Below, one piece after another: positions 12,759 to 24,010 of a DNA stretch of 64,000 nt. Each line of letters opens with the position of its first letter. Position 1 is the first letter of the stretch. The position numbers were made by a program, and so were the translations under genes. This stretch comes from Chamaecyparis obtusa (Eukaryota; Streptophyta; Pinopsida; Cupressales; Cupressaceae): positions 611,501 to 675,500 of the forward strand of contig BSBK01002083.1 in NCBI GenBank assembly GCA_027943335.1. The letters are read 5' to 3'. The notes below the pieces were generated by a model. It did not search any database. It saw only the letters and a program-made list of their open reading frames with translations, and was not told where the DNA came from.

Positions 12759-13421
12759 ATGATTTGTAAACTAATGTATGTTGTACATAGTAGGCGTGAT
12801 ATTGCACATGCAGTGGGGATTGTGGCAAGATTTTTTGCCAATCCTAAAGACTCACATATGGTTTTTGTAAAGAGAATCTTAAGATACCTGAAGAAAATAG
12901 AGGACTATGGATTATGGTACACATTGGAAGGAAAATTTGAACTGAAAGTTTACACCGATGCAAATTGGGCTAGAAACATAGATGATCAGAAGAGAACAAC
13001 CAGTGGAGCATTCTTTTTAGGGGAAAGGCTTGTGACTTGGATTAGCAAGAAACAAGCATGCATTTCTCATTCCACTACTGAAGTAGAGTATGTTGATGTT
13101 GCTTCAAATTGTTCAAATATAGCTTGGATTAGACAAGTGTTGGAAGGAATGAATGAGGTAATCATTCACCTGGTGATTATATATTGTGACAACACCAGTG
13201 CTATAAATATTTCTAAGAATCATGTGATGCATTTGAATACAAAGCATATATCTATTAAGTATCACTACTTAAGAGAACAAGTTCAAGAGAAGCAAGTACA
13301 ACTAGAATTTGTATCATCTAAGGAACAACTTGCTGACATATTTGCTAAACCATTATCGAAGGACACATTTAAATATTTGAGAACTAGACTTGGGGTTTGT
13401 CCCTTGTCTATCGGTCACTAA
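12759..13421 (+). pseudogene. Copia-1 RNase H
   Basis: An open stretch of 220 codons contains KRILRYLKKIEDYGLWYTLE, VYTDANWARNIDDQKRTTSG (first catalytic Asp), STTEVEYVDVASNCS, YCDNTSAINISKNHVMH and DIFAKPLSKDTF, the standard copia RNase H and its C-terminal tail. This is the longest undamaged segment of the element. It ends at SIGH, with a TAA at 13419-13421. Confidence 0.92.
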
Positions 13422-13610
13422 GGTGAACTAGAAGTTGCATCAACCTACACTTATCAGAAGATCATTCATGTTGATGCACATAGCTCACACTTTGGATTTT
13501 GTCTAAGGTTGTGAAAGATTGTAGAAGCTAGAACATAAATTTGTTTATCGGTACACTGAAGGTACATGATATGAACTAAACAATAGAGAAATACTTGGTT
13601 GTTGCAGATC

Positions 13611-13650
13611 TATTTGTTTGTTTGTTTGTTTATTTGTTTGTTTGTTTATA
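13611..13650 (+). repeat. GTTT-type microsatellite
   Basis: Nine or ten GTTT units with one TATTTG interruption lie in the non-coding tail between RNase H and the 3' LTR of Copia-1. Confidence 0.85.
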
Positions 13651-13940
13651 TTTTCTTTGGCATTTTTGTCAAAGGGAGAGAGAATGAATATGGAAAATCA
13701 ATTACTAAGAACAAACAAAAAGGGAGAGACTTGAATATTTGTTGCTAAGAACAAAGAGGATTTAAGAGCTGAAAAGATCAAATCCGCAGGGAGAGTTTGC
13801 ACTTGTAATGCTATTATGTTTTGTAGTGATTAAACATATTAAATTCTTATCGAGATACAACATTTTTCTTACATAGTTGTAGAATACATGTTTGGTATGT
13901 GCATGGCATATTTTCATATTACTTGTGTTGCCATCAATGC

Positions 13941-13953
13941 CAAAGGGAGAGAT
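13941..13953 (+). other. Copia-1 polypurine tract
   Basis: CAAAGGGAGAGAT directly precedes the 3' LTR start TGATGAAC. A similar phrase (CAAAGGGAGAG) also occurs about 280 bases upstream. Confidence 0.85.
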
Positions 13954-15488
13954 TGATGAACTACAACGGATTGAATATCTGAATGAACTAAAGAAATAGT
14001 GATTAGAGATCACTGAGTACTGAAATGATATGTAAGATGATTAAATCAGTCAATATGTTGTCATTGATGTCAACTAGTCTTGACAGTACTTATCATGTTA
14101 GTTACAAACATCTGAATATCTATTAGAGGAATAAAAGATGAAGAATTGAGATAGCTACATGAGAAAAAGATGGATATGACAGATAAGGATAAGGTAAACA
14201 TTGGGTAACTTATTGATGAGTCTATGGCTTTATATTGTTGACTTGAGCATGTTACATTAATCTATTATGAAGAAGAGATTTGAAATTGAACAAGTCAATG
14301 TGGTCGGTAATTGAAGATTTCTGTATACACCAAGCCAGTGTAGTGTATACTGACTGACAGTATCAACCGAGCTAGTTTAACTAGTTATCACTGACGCATT
14401 TCTATATTAACTGAGTATGGATGAAAACATTAAATGCAAAGAACAATCAAATGAAATTTGATGAGATGGAATTGTTATGATTTCAAGATTAAGGATTAAG
14501 TTTGTTATGAGATCCACGATTGACAAAATTCAGAGAAGATCTAAAGGATGAGATTGAAACGTGTTAATGACACATCTGTCAATGAAGGTTTAAGAGGCAA
14601 AATGGACAAAGGAGATTAAGCGACAAAATCTAATGGCTGATATGAAAACTATTTACTTGTCTATATAAGATATATGAGTTTCATTCTTGAAACATGCCAG
14701 AGGAAGAAGACTATAGAGATATTGTGTGAAGACTTTATTTATGCATGTCTGATCAGACTGGTTATTGAAAGAACTGAACTACAGAGTTAACCGAGCATCA
14801 AAGAACTATTTACCGAGTGAAATTAAGTTGAAGAATATTAAGGAAGTTAATTTGATTAATGATCAGAGGATTTGTATGGGCTTAGCATAGATCTAAATAT
14901 CTGCAATTGAGTTGTATTTGAATTAGATCATACTGTATTAGTTTAACCATTGATTCAGAAAATCTCTTAACTGAGTGGACTTAATAGTCTTATATTCTAC
15001 CCTATGTCATTCAGAGAATGTACATTGTTATCTTGTTGACCCCATAGTGAATGTTGGTCAAAAGTTAACTATTAGTGATAAATCCTCTAACCAAGTCACA
15101 CTTAACAGTGTGTTTGTAACCTTTAATAGGGTTTGGCTCTTCACCAAGCTCACTTTAGAAGAGTGAATTATTTTGGGTTATCGGTCCCAGGTGGTTTTTC
15201 CCTTAACAGGGTTTCCACATTAAATCATTGTGTTATGTGTTATTTGTGATGATTGTTTTGCTATCATACTTCACATACTGCATAATTGATTTGGTTGGTA
15301 ATCACAGTTATTTATTTACTGGTAATCGGTAAAGTGAACAGACATATTGATATTTTATGTTACCGAGCTGCATAATTTGTTGGAATGATTTGATAAGGTA
15401 CATCTTTGTATTTAGGACTGTAGGATAATTGATCTAACTGATTCACCCCCCCTCTCAGTTATTCTAACCCCTCTTAGTTATTCTAACA
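13954..15488 (+). repeat. Copia-1 3' LTR
   Basis: It aligns with 7637-9164 throughout. Near its end a short segment (CTCTYAGTTATTCTAAC) is duplicated, and the C-run is only about 7 long against 14 in the 5' LTR. Confidence 0.93.
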
Positions 15489-16811
15489 CCTATCTCTATA
15501 GGTTTTTAGATACTCATTTGGACATACAATAACATATTAGGAGATTTGCATATATTGTTTTGGATAGTTTTACAGATTCACAGCTTGTACCCTGATAACA
15601 AGCATGAAATTAGACCAATTTACAAAGCATCTATAAGCTAGGATTCCCCCCTAATTCTAAGACTCTCATAAATCTTCAAAAACACTCCCAAACCACAGAA
15701 TCTATGATCAATTTGGTCCTTGGATACTTCCAAATAACAAAGCCCCAAATTGGCTCCGAATAACCCTCAAATCTAGGGATTTCTAATTAAGTGCTCTCCC
15801 AACACTTCTGCAACAAAATAAAGGTAGATTCACATTGTATTTTATGTGTCTAGACACCTCAAAACATAAAAACTCTACCTTGTTCGATCATATATTCTAT
15901 TGTTGCTCCTTACCCAATATTTTCATGACTCTTCTCAACACTGTTTCAATGATCACCAATATTCAACCTTCTATCTACACATTAGAATGTTAGATTTATA
16001 TTATGTAGGTCAAGGATGGACCATTCCATGTGAATAAGTCATCAATCATCCATGGAATGATCATCCAACCATTAGAATTGTCAAAAGTTGCAAGGAACAC
16101 CAGTTTTTAATGACAATCAGCATTGTTTGCTTGAATCAGTAATATAAATGAAATTTAAAACATCTACTATGGATTGAAAAAAAATTTAATAATTACCTCA
16201 GAGGTATTATAACCTTCTCGGATCAAAAGAAATGTAAAAGCACCATCCAAAATGCAAAAATATTAAGTTTTTTTTATTGAAAACCAATCATAGTCCGTAC
16301 ACCAGACATTCACTACTTATATCTTTGTCATACAATGATCAATCTAAACTTAATAACCTTCCTCTCAACCATTTCAACTAATTTGGATCAGTTACCATGT
16401 TTGGTTAGGCATTAAATAATCTAATTCTAATTTCCCACCTAATTGTATCTAACCATTGGAATTTAAAAATTTGAATTTTCCAACTTACATTTTATTACAT
16501 AAATCAACTAAATAGCTTATAAAACTTGCCTATTATATCCTTAGGACTTTATTAACCACTTCTAAAACCTTCTAATACTATTAAGGACCTAATAAACTCC
16601 ATTTTAGCATTATGATTTCATATCATCATTGATGATCTTAATGTCCTTACTAGGCCCTTTAGGATTCATTAGAAATTTATTACATTTATAGCCTTCAAAG
16701 GCCATGATTGGCTTCAACACATGCCAATTAACTTTTTTATACTCCTTCATGCTTTCCATTTTATCTTTGTCTTCTATAGGCATCCTGTCATACCCTGATA
16801 CTCCTTCATCA
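15489..16811 (-). repeat. Element B 5' LTR, second piece
   Basis: It resumes CCTATCTCTATAGG and follows the intact LTR (3905-5214) to CTCCTTCATCA, after which TCATG repeats the target site. Confidence 0.9.
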
Positions 16812-17640
16812 TCATGCGTCTCTTCCCTTGCAATCTCGGTGGATAGGAAATGGAATGGTACTCTAAGTTACCTAGGAATATAAGATCTTGGAATGAATTG
16901 GTAGGAAAATTCATATCTCATTTTTCTTTTAATATATCCAATGATATTACACTATCAAATATATGTGCAACAAAACAAAAGACAAGTGAATCATTTATGA
17001 CAATCTTACTATGTTGGAGAATTCTCATTAGCCAGTGTCCTTTTGATATTCTAGAAGAACAACATGTCTACCTATTCATTGAAAATATGGTACCTAATAT
17101 GATGTATGAGCTACAAATGAAAAGTCCAAGTACCATTGAGAAACTCATGAGAAAAGGAATCAGTATTAAATATGCTTTTGTCTGCAAAGGTGTGCTAAAG
17201 ATTAATAAGGACAATAATAATGCAAGTATGTCAAATGAGAAAACAATGTTATGGTCTCAGAATAAAAAATATTACTAATGATGGTGTTGTTGATGCATAC
17301 ATGGTTAATAGTGCATAAGGAAAACTTTGTCTTAAAGGACCCAATACTACAAGTACACATGAAGTGACTTAGACAATGCCTCAAGTAACAACTTAGACAC
17401 AAAAACTAATGACACATAGCAAGATTGATAGTGTTGACCCCAAAGGAATAGATATGGACCACAAAGATAGTTCACATCATTGGGTGAACCAATCAATTCG
17501 GTGTTATGACAATTACTCCAGAATAAATTTTTTCAATTACCTGATATCAGAAGTGAACCCACAAAGAAACCCACGTAGTGGGATGACAATAAATATTGTG
17601 AATATCATCATTCTAAAGGTCACAAGATGACTTTGTGCTT
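16812..17640 (+). pseudogene. Element A gag, C-terminal half
   Basis: The gag reading continues across the element B insertion: RLFPCNLGG, stop, EMEWYSKLPRNIRSWNEL, with FISHFSFNISNDITLSNICA next. This is the classic gypsy gag core (family pattern EWYxxLP...SWxEL...F...F). An open frame of 142 codons ends at 17278. Beyond it, degenerate sequence in other frames contains a Cys/His-poor linker toward the protease. The product would form the particle shell. Confidence 0.85.
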
Positions 17641-18802
17641 CCAATTAAAGCATATGGTACAAAACCTTATCGATCAAGGCTTAATCGAAGTAAAGCCTCC
17701 CGCTATCTATTCTAATGTTGATCATACTATTTTCAAGGATCCATTGATTAACCATGGAAAAGGAAAGGCATCTAGATCAAATTCAAATTCAAGGTCCAAT
17801 GTCAATTACACTCGAATTAAGCATGATTATACCATAAATTGCTTTTATGGGTTAAATACCCATATGTCAGCCATTACTTTCAAAGATAAGATTCCTCAAT
17901 ATGTGATCACTACTCACCATTCTAAGATCACTATTCCTAGAGCCCCATCAAGACCCAAAATTCCTATTGATTATAACCTTGTCGATCAACTTGGAAAAAC
18001 CCCAGCCCAAATCTCAATCCTTGAGTTATTGTGCATATCCCCCCAACACAAGGAGATCTCGGATAAAGCCCTGAAAGAGTTTGTTGTCCCAAATGACATT
18101 GATGTTTCTCAGTTTTAGGCCATGATAGGGCATTTTTCCATATCCTCACATGTCACTTTCTCTCCCAATGATTTACCCAAAGACAAACTCGATCACAATG
18201 ACCCTTTTCACCTAGAAATTTTTGTTCATAATTGTAAGGTCAGACAAGTCATAATAGATGGTGGAGAAAGACTTAACATTTGTTCCTTAAAGGTTCTAAT
18301 TGGTCTTGGATATACTATAGATGATATTGATTCCTCTAGAATAATTAAAATTAAAGTATATGATGGCATTGAACATCCTTCTAAAGGAGTCATCATGTTT
18401 CCTATTAGAATTTGTCCAGCAACAAAAGACTCATTGCTACAAGTTTTGGATTTGGATCTTCTGTATAACATGATTTTGGGATGTCCCTGGATCCATGCCA
18501 TGAAAGAATTCATGTCTACCTATAGCCAATGCCTAAAATTTTCCCATGATGGCATGCAAATTACCATTCCAAGAGATCCCAATCCCTTCCAATTTTGTGC
18601 CAATTTGAGAGATGTCCTTGCACAACAAGTTCCTCTTAACAGTGAAGCAACATCGATCAATTCATCCAAGTATGTTGATGCATCTACTCTCACCAAATTA
18701 AATAAAGAAAATTTGAAGATTGAAGATAAAGGTTGCAAAGAATATTCTACAACCCAAGCTTTCCACATCAGGAAATTACCTTTCCCCAAAATCCTATGGT
18801 AA
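17627..18802 (+). pseudogene. Element A protease region
   Basis: The linker PIDYNLVDQLGKTPAQISIL followed by ELLCISPQHKEI is characteristic of Tat-type gypsy polyproteins before the protease. After a TAG at 18116-18118 the frame continues with FHLEIFVHNCKVRQVIIDGG, then ERLNICSLKVLIGLGY, in which IIDGG corresponds to the retropepsin D-S/T/G-G active site. It goes on with MILGCPWIHAMKEFMSTYSQ and CLKFSHDGMQ. The second open frame runs from 18122 to 18802. This would be the Gag-Pol-cleaving protease. Confidence 0.85.
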
Positions 18803-18963
18803 GTCGTACATGTTACAAAAATCACCGCCCAAAATTACACTAAAAATTGAACCCTCTATTACATTCACCAATTGGGGGGGATAGCAAGGTGAAAATTTCT
18901 ATGAGATTGTATCCACATGGGTTCATAGAGACAATTCAGAACAAGAACCTTCTCACATTCCTC

Positions 18964-19072
18964 CTAAAAATTATGGTCCTGGATTCACAATCATGCAAAA
19001 GAAAGGCTACGATGGTTGTAGTGGCCTTGGAGTATACAAAAAAGGAATTTTTGAACCTATTGTAGCAAAAGG
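18964..19072 (+). pseudogene. G-patch motif between protease and reverse transcriptase (element A)
   Basis: Translation reads PKNYGPGFTIMQKKGYDG, then CSGLGVYKKGIFEPI. The G-Y-x-G-x-x-x-G-L-G core is the signature of the G-patch, a roughly 45-residue glycine-rich module known for nucleic-acid and helicase contacts. It lies in the expected slot of a Tat polyprotein after the protease. A TGA follows at 19072. The reading frame is broken upstream, so the fusion to the protease is inferred from position. Confidence 0.65.
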
Positions 19073-19099
19073 ATGACCTCCTAATCTAGGGCTCTGATT

Positions 19100-19952
19100 T
19101 AGACCTTTGAAAATTGGCTCTTCATGTACCAAGTTGTCCTTGTGTAAAAATGTAAACATTTTTAGCGATGAAGAGGTATCTAAGGATACCCAACCTAAAA
19201 CTACCAATTCCAAAAAATGGGAGTGGGCCTCATTTTCTTCTAGTCCATATGCACTTGACTGTATCTTTACCAACCCTAACGACCTACCAATTAAAGATAA
19301 ACATGTTGATGATACTCCTCCTCCTAAAACTTATCCTCAAGACTGGATCAAAACATTTTGGTATCCTAGCCCCTACAATTTTGAGGATGAATCCAATGAC
19401 ACTAATATTTATATCATGGCCCTTACGTCTGATTCCCAAAATGTCTTTAGCACTGACAATGACATCCCCTTAGTATACCCTAAACTAATATATTAGGATC
19501 AACAACGACCACCAAGCTTAGATCGCTTTAAAAATGTTGAAGCTATACCAAAAAAATTGAACTCGGGGAAGGTATGCCATCTGGTGATCATAAATAAGGC
19601 TTCATTGTTGATCTTGACAATGCAACATATTTTGGGTAGTCAACTCCCTCTTCTAGTTACAAAAGTGAAAAACAAATAAAAAATATAAATGATGAAAAAA
19701 TTAGGTCTTCTGGTGAAAATCAAAAGGCACCATTAGACCATTAAAAAGTAAAAATAAAGGACATATCTGAGGGTGAAAACCTCTCTGAGGCACCCAAGGA
19801 TGGAAGAGTAGACATACCCCTGTAGAAAGAGAAGTCATTTTTGCTAATAGAAATGATAAAAGAAGTAAACTTGGGAACATCCCGTGACCCAGAAATCATA
19901 CATTTTGCAACTTCATTATCCCAAGAAGAGAGATCAATTTGTTTAATTTTTA
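19100..19952 (+). pseudogene. Element A protease to reverse-transcriptase linker
   Basis: The open frame 19107-19496 encodes an acidic, proline-rich linker (WASFSSSPYALDCIFTNPND, DDTPPPKTYPQDWIKTFWYP) with no catalytic motif. The rest to 19952 is degenerate but still in coding-like composition, ending with the approach to the RT (EVNLGTSRDPEIIHFATSLS type text). Such spacers are common in Tat polyproteins. No specific function is assigned. Confidence 0.6.
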
Positions 19953-20752
19953 ATGGAAAAAAAAATTAGTTTTTCATGGTCCTACATGGATATGCTAGAA
20001 CTGGATCCAGAATTAGTCCTTCATCATTTTCCATTAAAACCAAGTGCTAAACCAATCAAACAAAAACTAAGAAAAATGCATTCTCAAATAGCTCTTCTAG
20101 TAAAATCAGAACTAAAAAAATTATTAGATGTTGGCTTCATTATACCAATCAATTATGTTAACTATATCTATAATCTGGTTCATATTATTAAGCACATTGG
20201 GGGCATCAGAATATGTACAGACTTTCATGATTTGAATAAAGCATGTCCTAAAGATATGATTTTCCATTGCCAAATATTGACATCATAGTAGACATGACAA
20301 CATGATATGAGATAATATAACTAATATATGGCTTCTCTAGTTACAATCAAATCTAAATTTCTCTTGGAGATCAACCCAAGATAGCTTTCACATGTGCCTG
20401 AGGCAATTACTACTAGAACGTCATGCCCTTCAGCCTCAAGAATGTCAGAGCTACTTATCAGAGGGAAATGACTACTATCTTCCATGATTTCATGCATGTA
20501 TTAATGGAATATTATGTGGATGATCTACTATGCAAATCTATTACAAGAAAAGATCACTTAAGCACTCTAAGCCTAATTTTTTATAGAATGGAAAATTATA
20601 AGCTCTATTTGAATCCAAAGAAGTGTGTTTTTGGAGTATTTTCCAGAAAACTCTTGGGCTACATTATTTCTTGTCGAGGCATCAAAGTAGACCCTAAAAA
20701 ATTACAAGAAATATTAGAAATTCCTTCTCCAACTAATCTAAGATAATTAAGG
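19953..20752 (+). pseudogene. Element A reverse transcriptase
   Basis: FAWSYxDM-like SFSWSYMDMLELDPELVLHH opens the domain. It continues with KPIKQKLRKMHSQIALLVK, GFIIPINYVNYIYNLVHI, GGIRICTDFHDLNKACPKD, MPFSLKNVRATYQREMTTIF and the YVDD box at 20513-20524. LNPKKCVFGVFSRKLLGYII and GIKVDPKK follow. Stops and at least two frameshifts lie between 20288 and 20423. The motif order and the ACPKD/YVDD signatures are those of Ty3/gypsy RT. Confidence 0.9.
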
Positions 20753-21300
20753 AGCTTACAAGGAAAATTGCAATCTATCAGAAGATTCATTGCGTAGCTA
20801 GAAGATAAGTGTCAACCCTTCCAGAACCCACTTCACAAAGGAGTCACTTTTAAATGGAATGAAAAATGTCAACAAGCTTTTCAACAACTAAAGGACTAAC
20901 TACTTAATCCACCTATTCCGGTGCCTCCTATTCCTGGGAAGCCCTTTCTTTTATACATTTCAACTAATGAAACTGCATTGGGAGCTCTTCTAGCCCAGCA
21001 TGATGAACAAGGAAGAGAAAGGGCCATATATTATATTAATATAACACTTATGGGTTATAAATTCAGTTACTCACTCATTGAAAGAGCATGTCTCGATGTG
21101 GTCTTTGTAGCTCAAAAATTGAGACACTATATGCTCCATCATAAAACTATGCTCATTTGAAGAATTGACCCACTAAAGTATCTCCTTAGCAAAGCATCTC
21201 TCACAGGATGCCTAGAAAAATGGGTAATAATTTCGTCTGAGTTTGACATTGAATATGTTGACATAAAATAAATAAAGGGCTAGGTAATAGTTGATCAACT
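20753..21300 (+). pseudogene. Element A RNase H (RT-linked)
   Basis: LRSLQGKLQSIRRFIA, stop, and FKWNEKCQQAFQQLKD form the connection. FLLYISTNETALGALLAQHD, RAIYYINITLMGYKFSYSLI and ERACLDVVFVAQKLRHYML then follow the gypsy RNase H pattern. The first catalytic Asp of the usual LYLSATD/S box is replaced in ISTNE. TAG/TAA stops occur at 20745 and 20899. The domain degrades the RNA template after reverse transcription. Confidence 0.85.
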
Positions 21301-21379
21301 CGTAGAAGCTCCAATTCTAGATGATCATCCTTTACTATCTGATTTTCTAGATGAATCTATATTTTCTTTTGAAGAATAG

Positions 21380-21780
21380 AATCAGTGGAAACTCTAATTT
21401 GATGGCTCACATACTAGAAATGGCTCAGGAGATGGCATTATGTTTGTCACTCCCCAGGGTGATGTCATTCCAAAATCATATAAAATTTATTTTGAATGCA
21501 CGAATAATATTTTTGAATATGAGGCTCTGGTCATTGGACTAAAATTAGCAATTCAATGGAAAATTCAACACTTAAAGGTGTATGGCAATTCCCAACTAGT
21601 CATCTGACAAGTCAATGATGAATATGACACAAAAGATGAGAAGTTGATTCCTTACAAGAAGCTTGCTAAATTTCTCAAATCTCAATTTGTAACAATCAAA
21701 TTTCAACAACTTCCCAAGATCCATAAAAAGAAAGCAAATGTCATGGCTACTATTGCATCCATGATCAACATGCCATGAAA
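21380..21780 (+). pseudogene. Element A second RNase H (archaeal type)
   Basis: The translation KLXFDGSHTRNGSGDGIMFV, then FEYEALVIGLKLAIQWKIQH, then LKVYGNSQLVI is the additional RNase H found between RNase H and integrase in Tat elements. The D of FDGS and the E of EYEAL are kept. The third position is Asn (AAT, 21587-21589) in YGNSQ instead of the usual YGDSQ. A TGA follows LVI. Together with the first RNase H it defines the element as Tat lineage. Confidence 0.85.
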
Positions 21781-21814
21781 TAAAAAATGTTGTGAATTTT
21801 TGGTTGAGTAATTA

Positions 21815-23137
21815 ATGATCTCGACATTCAATATTTTGCAGTCTGAGCCTGTGTGCGACATTGTTGGTCCTAATTCTCCATGGTATCAAGATATCTACAA
21901 TTACCTAAATTCCCAAATCCTACCCGCTGACCTATCCAAGAACAAATGTCGAGCCCTTATTAGCCAAACCTCTAGATATGACATTGTCGATGACACTTTA
22001 TACCGAAGATCCTTTAACCAAACCCTCTTCAGATGCCTTGTTTCATGAGAGGTTGAAACTACTTTACATGAGGTATACGATGGTATATGTGGAGATCATT
22101 TCAATGGTTTAAGTCTGGCCAAGAAGTTGGTAAGAGCTAGATACTATTGGCCCACCATGGAGAAAGACTCGTATAATTTTGCAAAAAAAATTTATAAGTG
22201 CCAGATACATAGCAACTTGATTCCTGCTCCAGCACAAGATCTACAACCAGTCATTTCTCCATGATGATTTTCACAATGGGCATTTTATCTCATATTTAAA
22301 ATTGCTCCTCTTTCTTCTAATGACCCCAAGTATATTATTATAGCTACTGAGTACTTCACCAAGTGGGTTGAGGCGATGCCTATGAGATATATCATTAGAA
22401 AACAAATTGCCAAGTTCATATTGAACTATATCATATTCTTCTATGGAGTTCCTATGGCTATTGTCACTAATAATAGAAGCCCATTCCAGAATAAAGATGT
22501 CAAAGAGCTTTGTGAGAAATTAAAAATTCATCATGGATTTTCTAGCATATACTATCCATAAGGAAATGGCCAAGAAGAGGCATCTAATAAAACAATAGTC
22601 AAGGTATTACAAAAGACTGTCGATGATGTTGGTTGAGACTAGCACTTACAGTTGAATCGAGCTCTTTGGGCCTATAGAACCAACATTCACACCCCTACTG
22701 GTATGACACTATACTCTCTAGTCTATGGTGTTGAGGCCATACTACCCCTTGAGGTTTAAATTCCTTTATTGAGATTAACATTACAACATCTCATAGATGA
22801 TGAACAATATATAATTTCCAGACTCCATGAGCTATAAATGCTAGATGAGTGAAGAAAAGTCATCTTAGTCCATTTGAAAGCTTACCAAAATTATCTCAAA
22901 AGAAGCTACAATAAGAAATTCATAGGTCATCACTTTGAAATTGGAGACCTGGTTTTGAAGGTGAATTACAAAACCTAGCCACAAAAAGATAACCCAGGGA
23001 AATTTGAGCCCAACTGGGAAGGACCATATGTAGTTACTATAGCATATGGATCTAGAGTATACCAACTTACAACACCAGAGGGAGAACCATTATCAGAGGT
23101 AATCAACAACATGCATCTTTGGAAGTATTACACATAA
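21815..23137 (+). pseudogene. Element A integrase
   Basis: PWYQDIYNYLNSQILPADLS and YDIVDDTLYRRSFNQTLFRC precede a zinc-binding segment HEVYDGICGDHFNG...YKCQIHSN, in which the last Cys of the CxxC pair is His. The catalytic core shows the first Asp lost (AFYLIFKI where W-G-x-D-x-I is expected), the second as Asn (VTNNRSPFQNKDV, AAT 22469-22471), and Glu kept in GNGQEEASNKT. The C-terminal domain ends FEPNWEGPYVVTIAYGSRVY and LSEVINNMHLWKYYT at 23137. The triad is therefore dead. Confidence 0.92.
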
Positions 23138-23639
23138 TTCTATGAGAAAATACAAAAATAAATTGCAAAAAGTTCCTGATTTTTTTTGTTGAAAAAATTA
23201 GAAAAATACAAAAAAGAAAATAAAATAAAATGGTGCCTTGATGAAAACCTAGCAAATAGGTGTCTTAGCACAGACAAAAATAAATAATAAAGAGGAAAAT
23301 TTTGTCCAAAAGTGAAAACATGGCAAACACACGCCACACGTAGTAAGTCATTGCTCCTCCAGCTATTATGGTTCCACTTGACAATCACTATTATTCCTTG
23401 ATCATATTTTCCCATGTGAGTCTATCCTAGTGCCCCTTCATGACCTATTACTAGTTGATATTCTTTTTCACTTCCTTGAGAAATAGCCAGTTTGTATATA
23501 CCTCATCCTTGGCCTTTGTACATAGTGTGTTTCATTTAGGGGCATGAGTGTATGTTGGTTTGAATTTGAATTTGAACTGGGGGTAATACTTCTACTATGG
23601 TCAATCCTTGCGTTCATCTCTCTATCACATTGGAGATAA

Positions 23640-24010
23640 TGACATATAAATACCTTAATTTCCTGAAAAAAAATCCTAAACATTTTCATAAGAACCTGAA
23701 AAAATCCTTAAAAATCAAATATGATCCTAAAAAGTTATTAAAAATAATAAAATGTCATTAAAAAATCCTAAAACTTTGCATACGAAGTTGAAAAAATCAG
23801 TAAAAATCATATAATGTACTGAATAAAATTAGTAAAAATCACATAATGTCCTTAAAAAAATTAGTAAAAATCATATAATATCCTGAGAAAATCAATAAAA
23901 AAATATATCATATCCTGAAAAAACCTATAAAAATCATATAAAATCTGTAAAAAACCTAAAAATTGTAAAATATCATGGACAAAAGACAAAAAAATCACAT
24001 ATGGCTAAAA
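23640..24010. repeat. Degenerate AT-rich tandem array in the element A tail
   Basis: Units of roughly 30 to 40 bases of the form CCTGAAAAAATCAGTAAAAATCATATAATGT recur about ten times with much variation. They sit in the untranslated tail after integrase. Confidence 0.65.

Larger units (their letters stand above)
7637..15488 (+). mobile_element. Ty1/copia element Copia-1, nested in the LTR of element B
   Basis: The element has two 1.53-kb LTRs (7637-9164 and 13954-15488), a primer-binding site, a gag-pol interior with gag, protease, integrase, reverse transcriptase and RNase H in copia order, and a polypurine tract. The flanking duplication is CCTAA (7632-7636) against CCTAT (15489-15493), one mismatch. 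Comparison with the uninterrupted LTR of element B shows that excising this segment restores it. The first 115 LTR bases differ at about 6 percent. Internal stops, frameshifts and a lost integrase Asp make it non-functional. Confidence 0.95.
3593..16811 (-). mobile_element. Ty3/gypsy element B, gag-protease only, nested in element A gag
   Basis: Direct LTRs (3593-5214, and 7323-16811 once Copia-1 is removed) flank a short 2.1-kb interior. On the minus strand the order is LTR, primer-binding site, gag, protease, polypurine tract, LTR. The 5-bp duplication TCATG flanks it perfectly. No reverse transcriptase, RNase H or integrase is present between the protease and the 3' LTR, so the copy is an internally deleted or non-autonomous derivative. 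By eye the first 150 bases of the two LTRs differ at about 6 percent. Confidence 0.92.
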
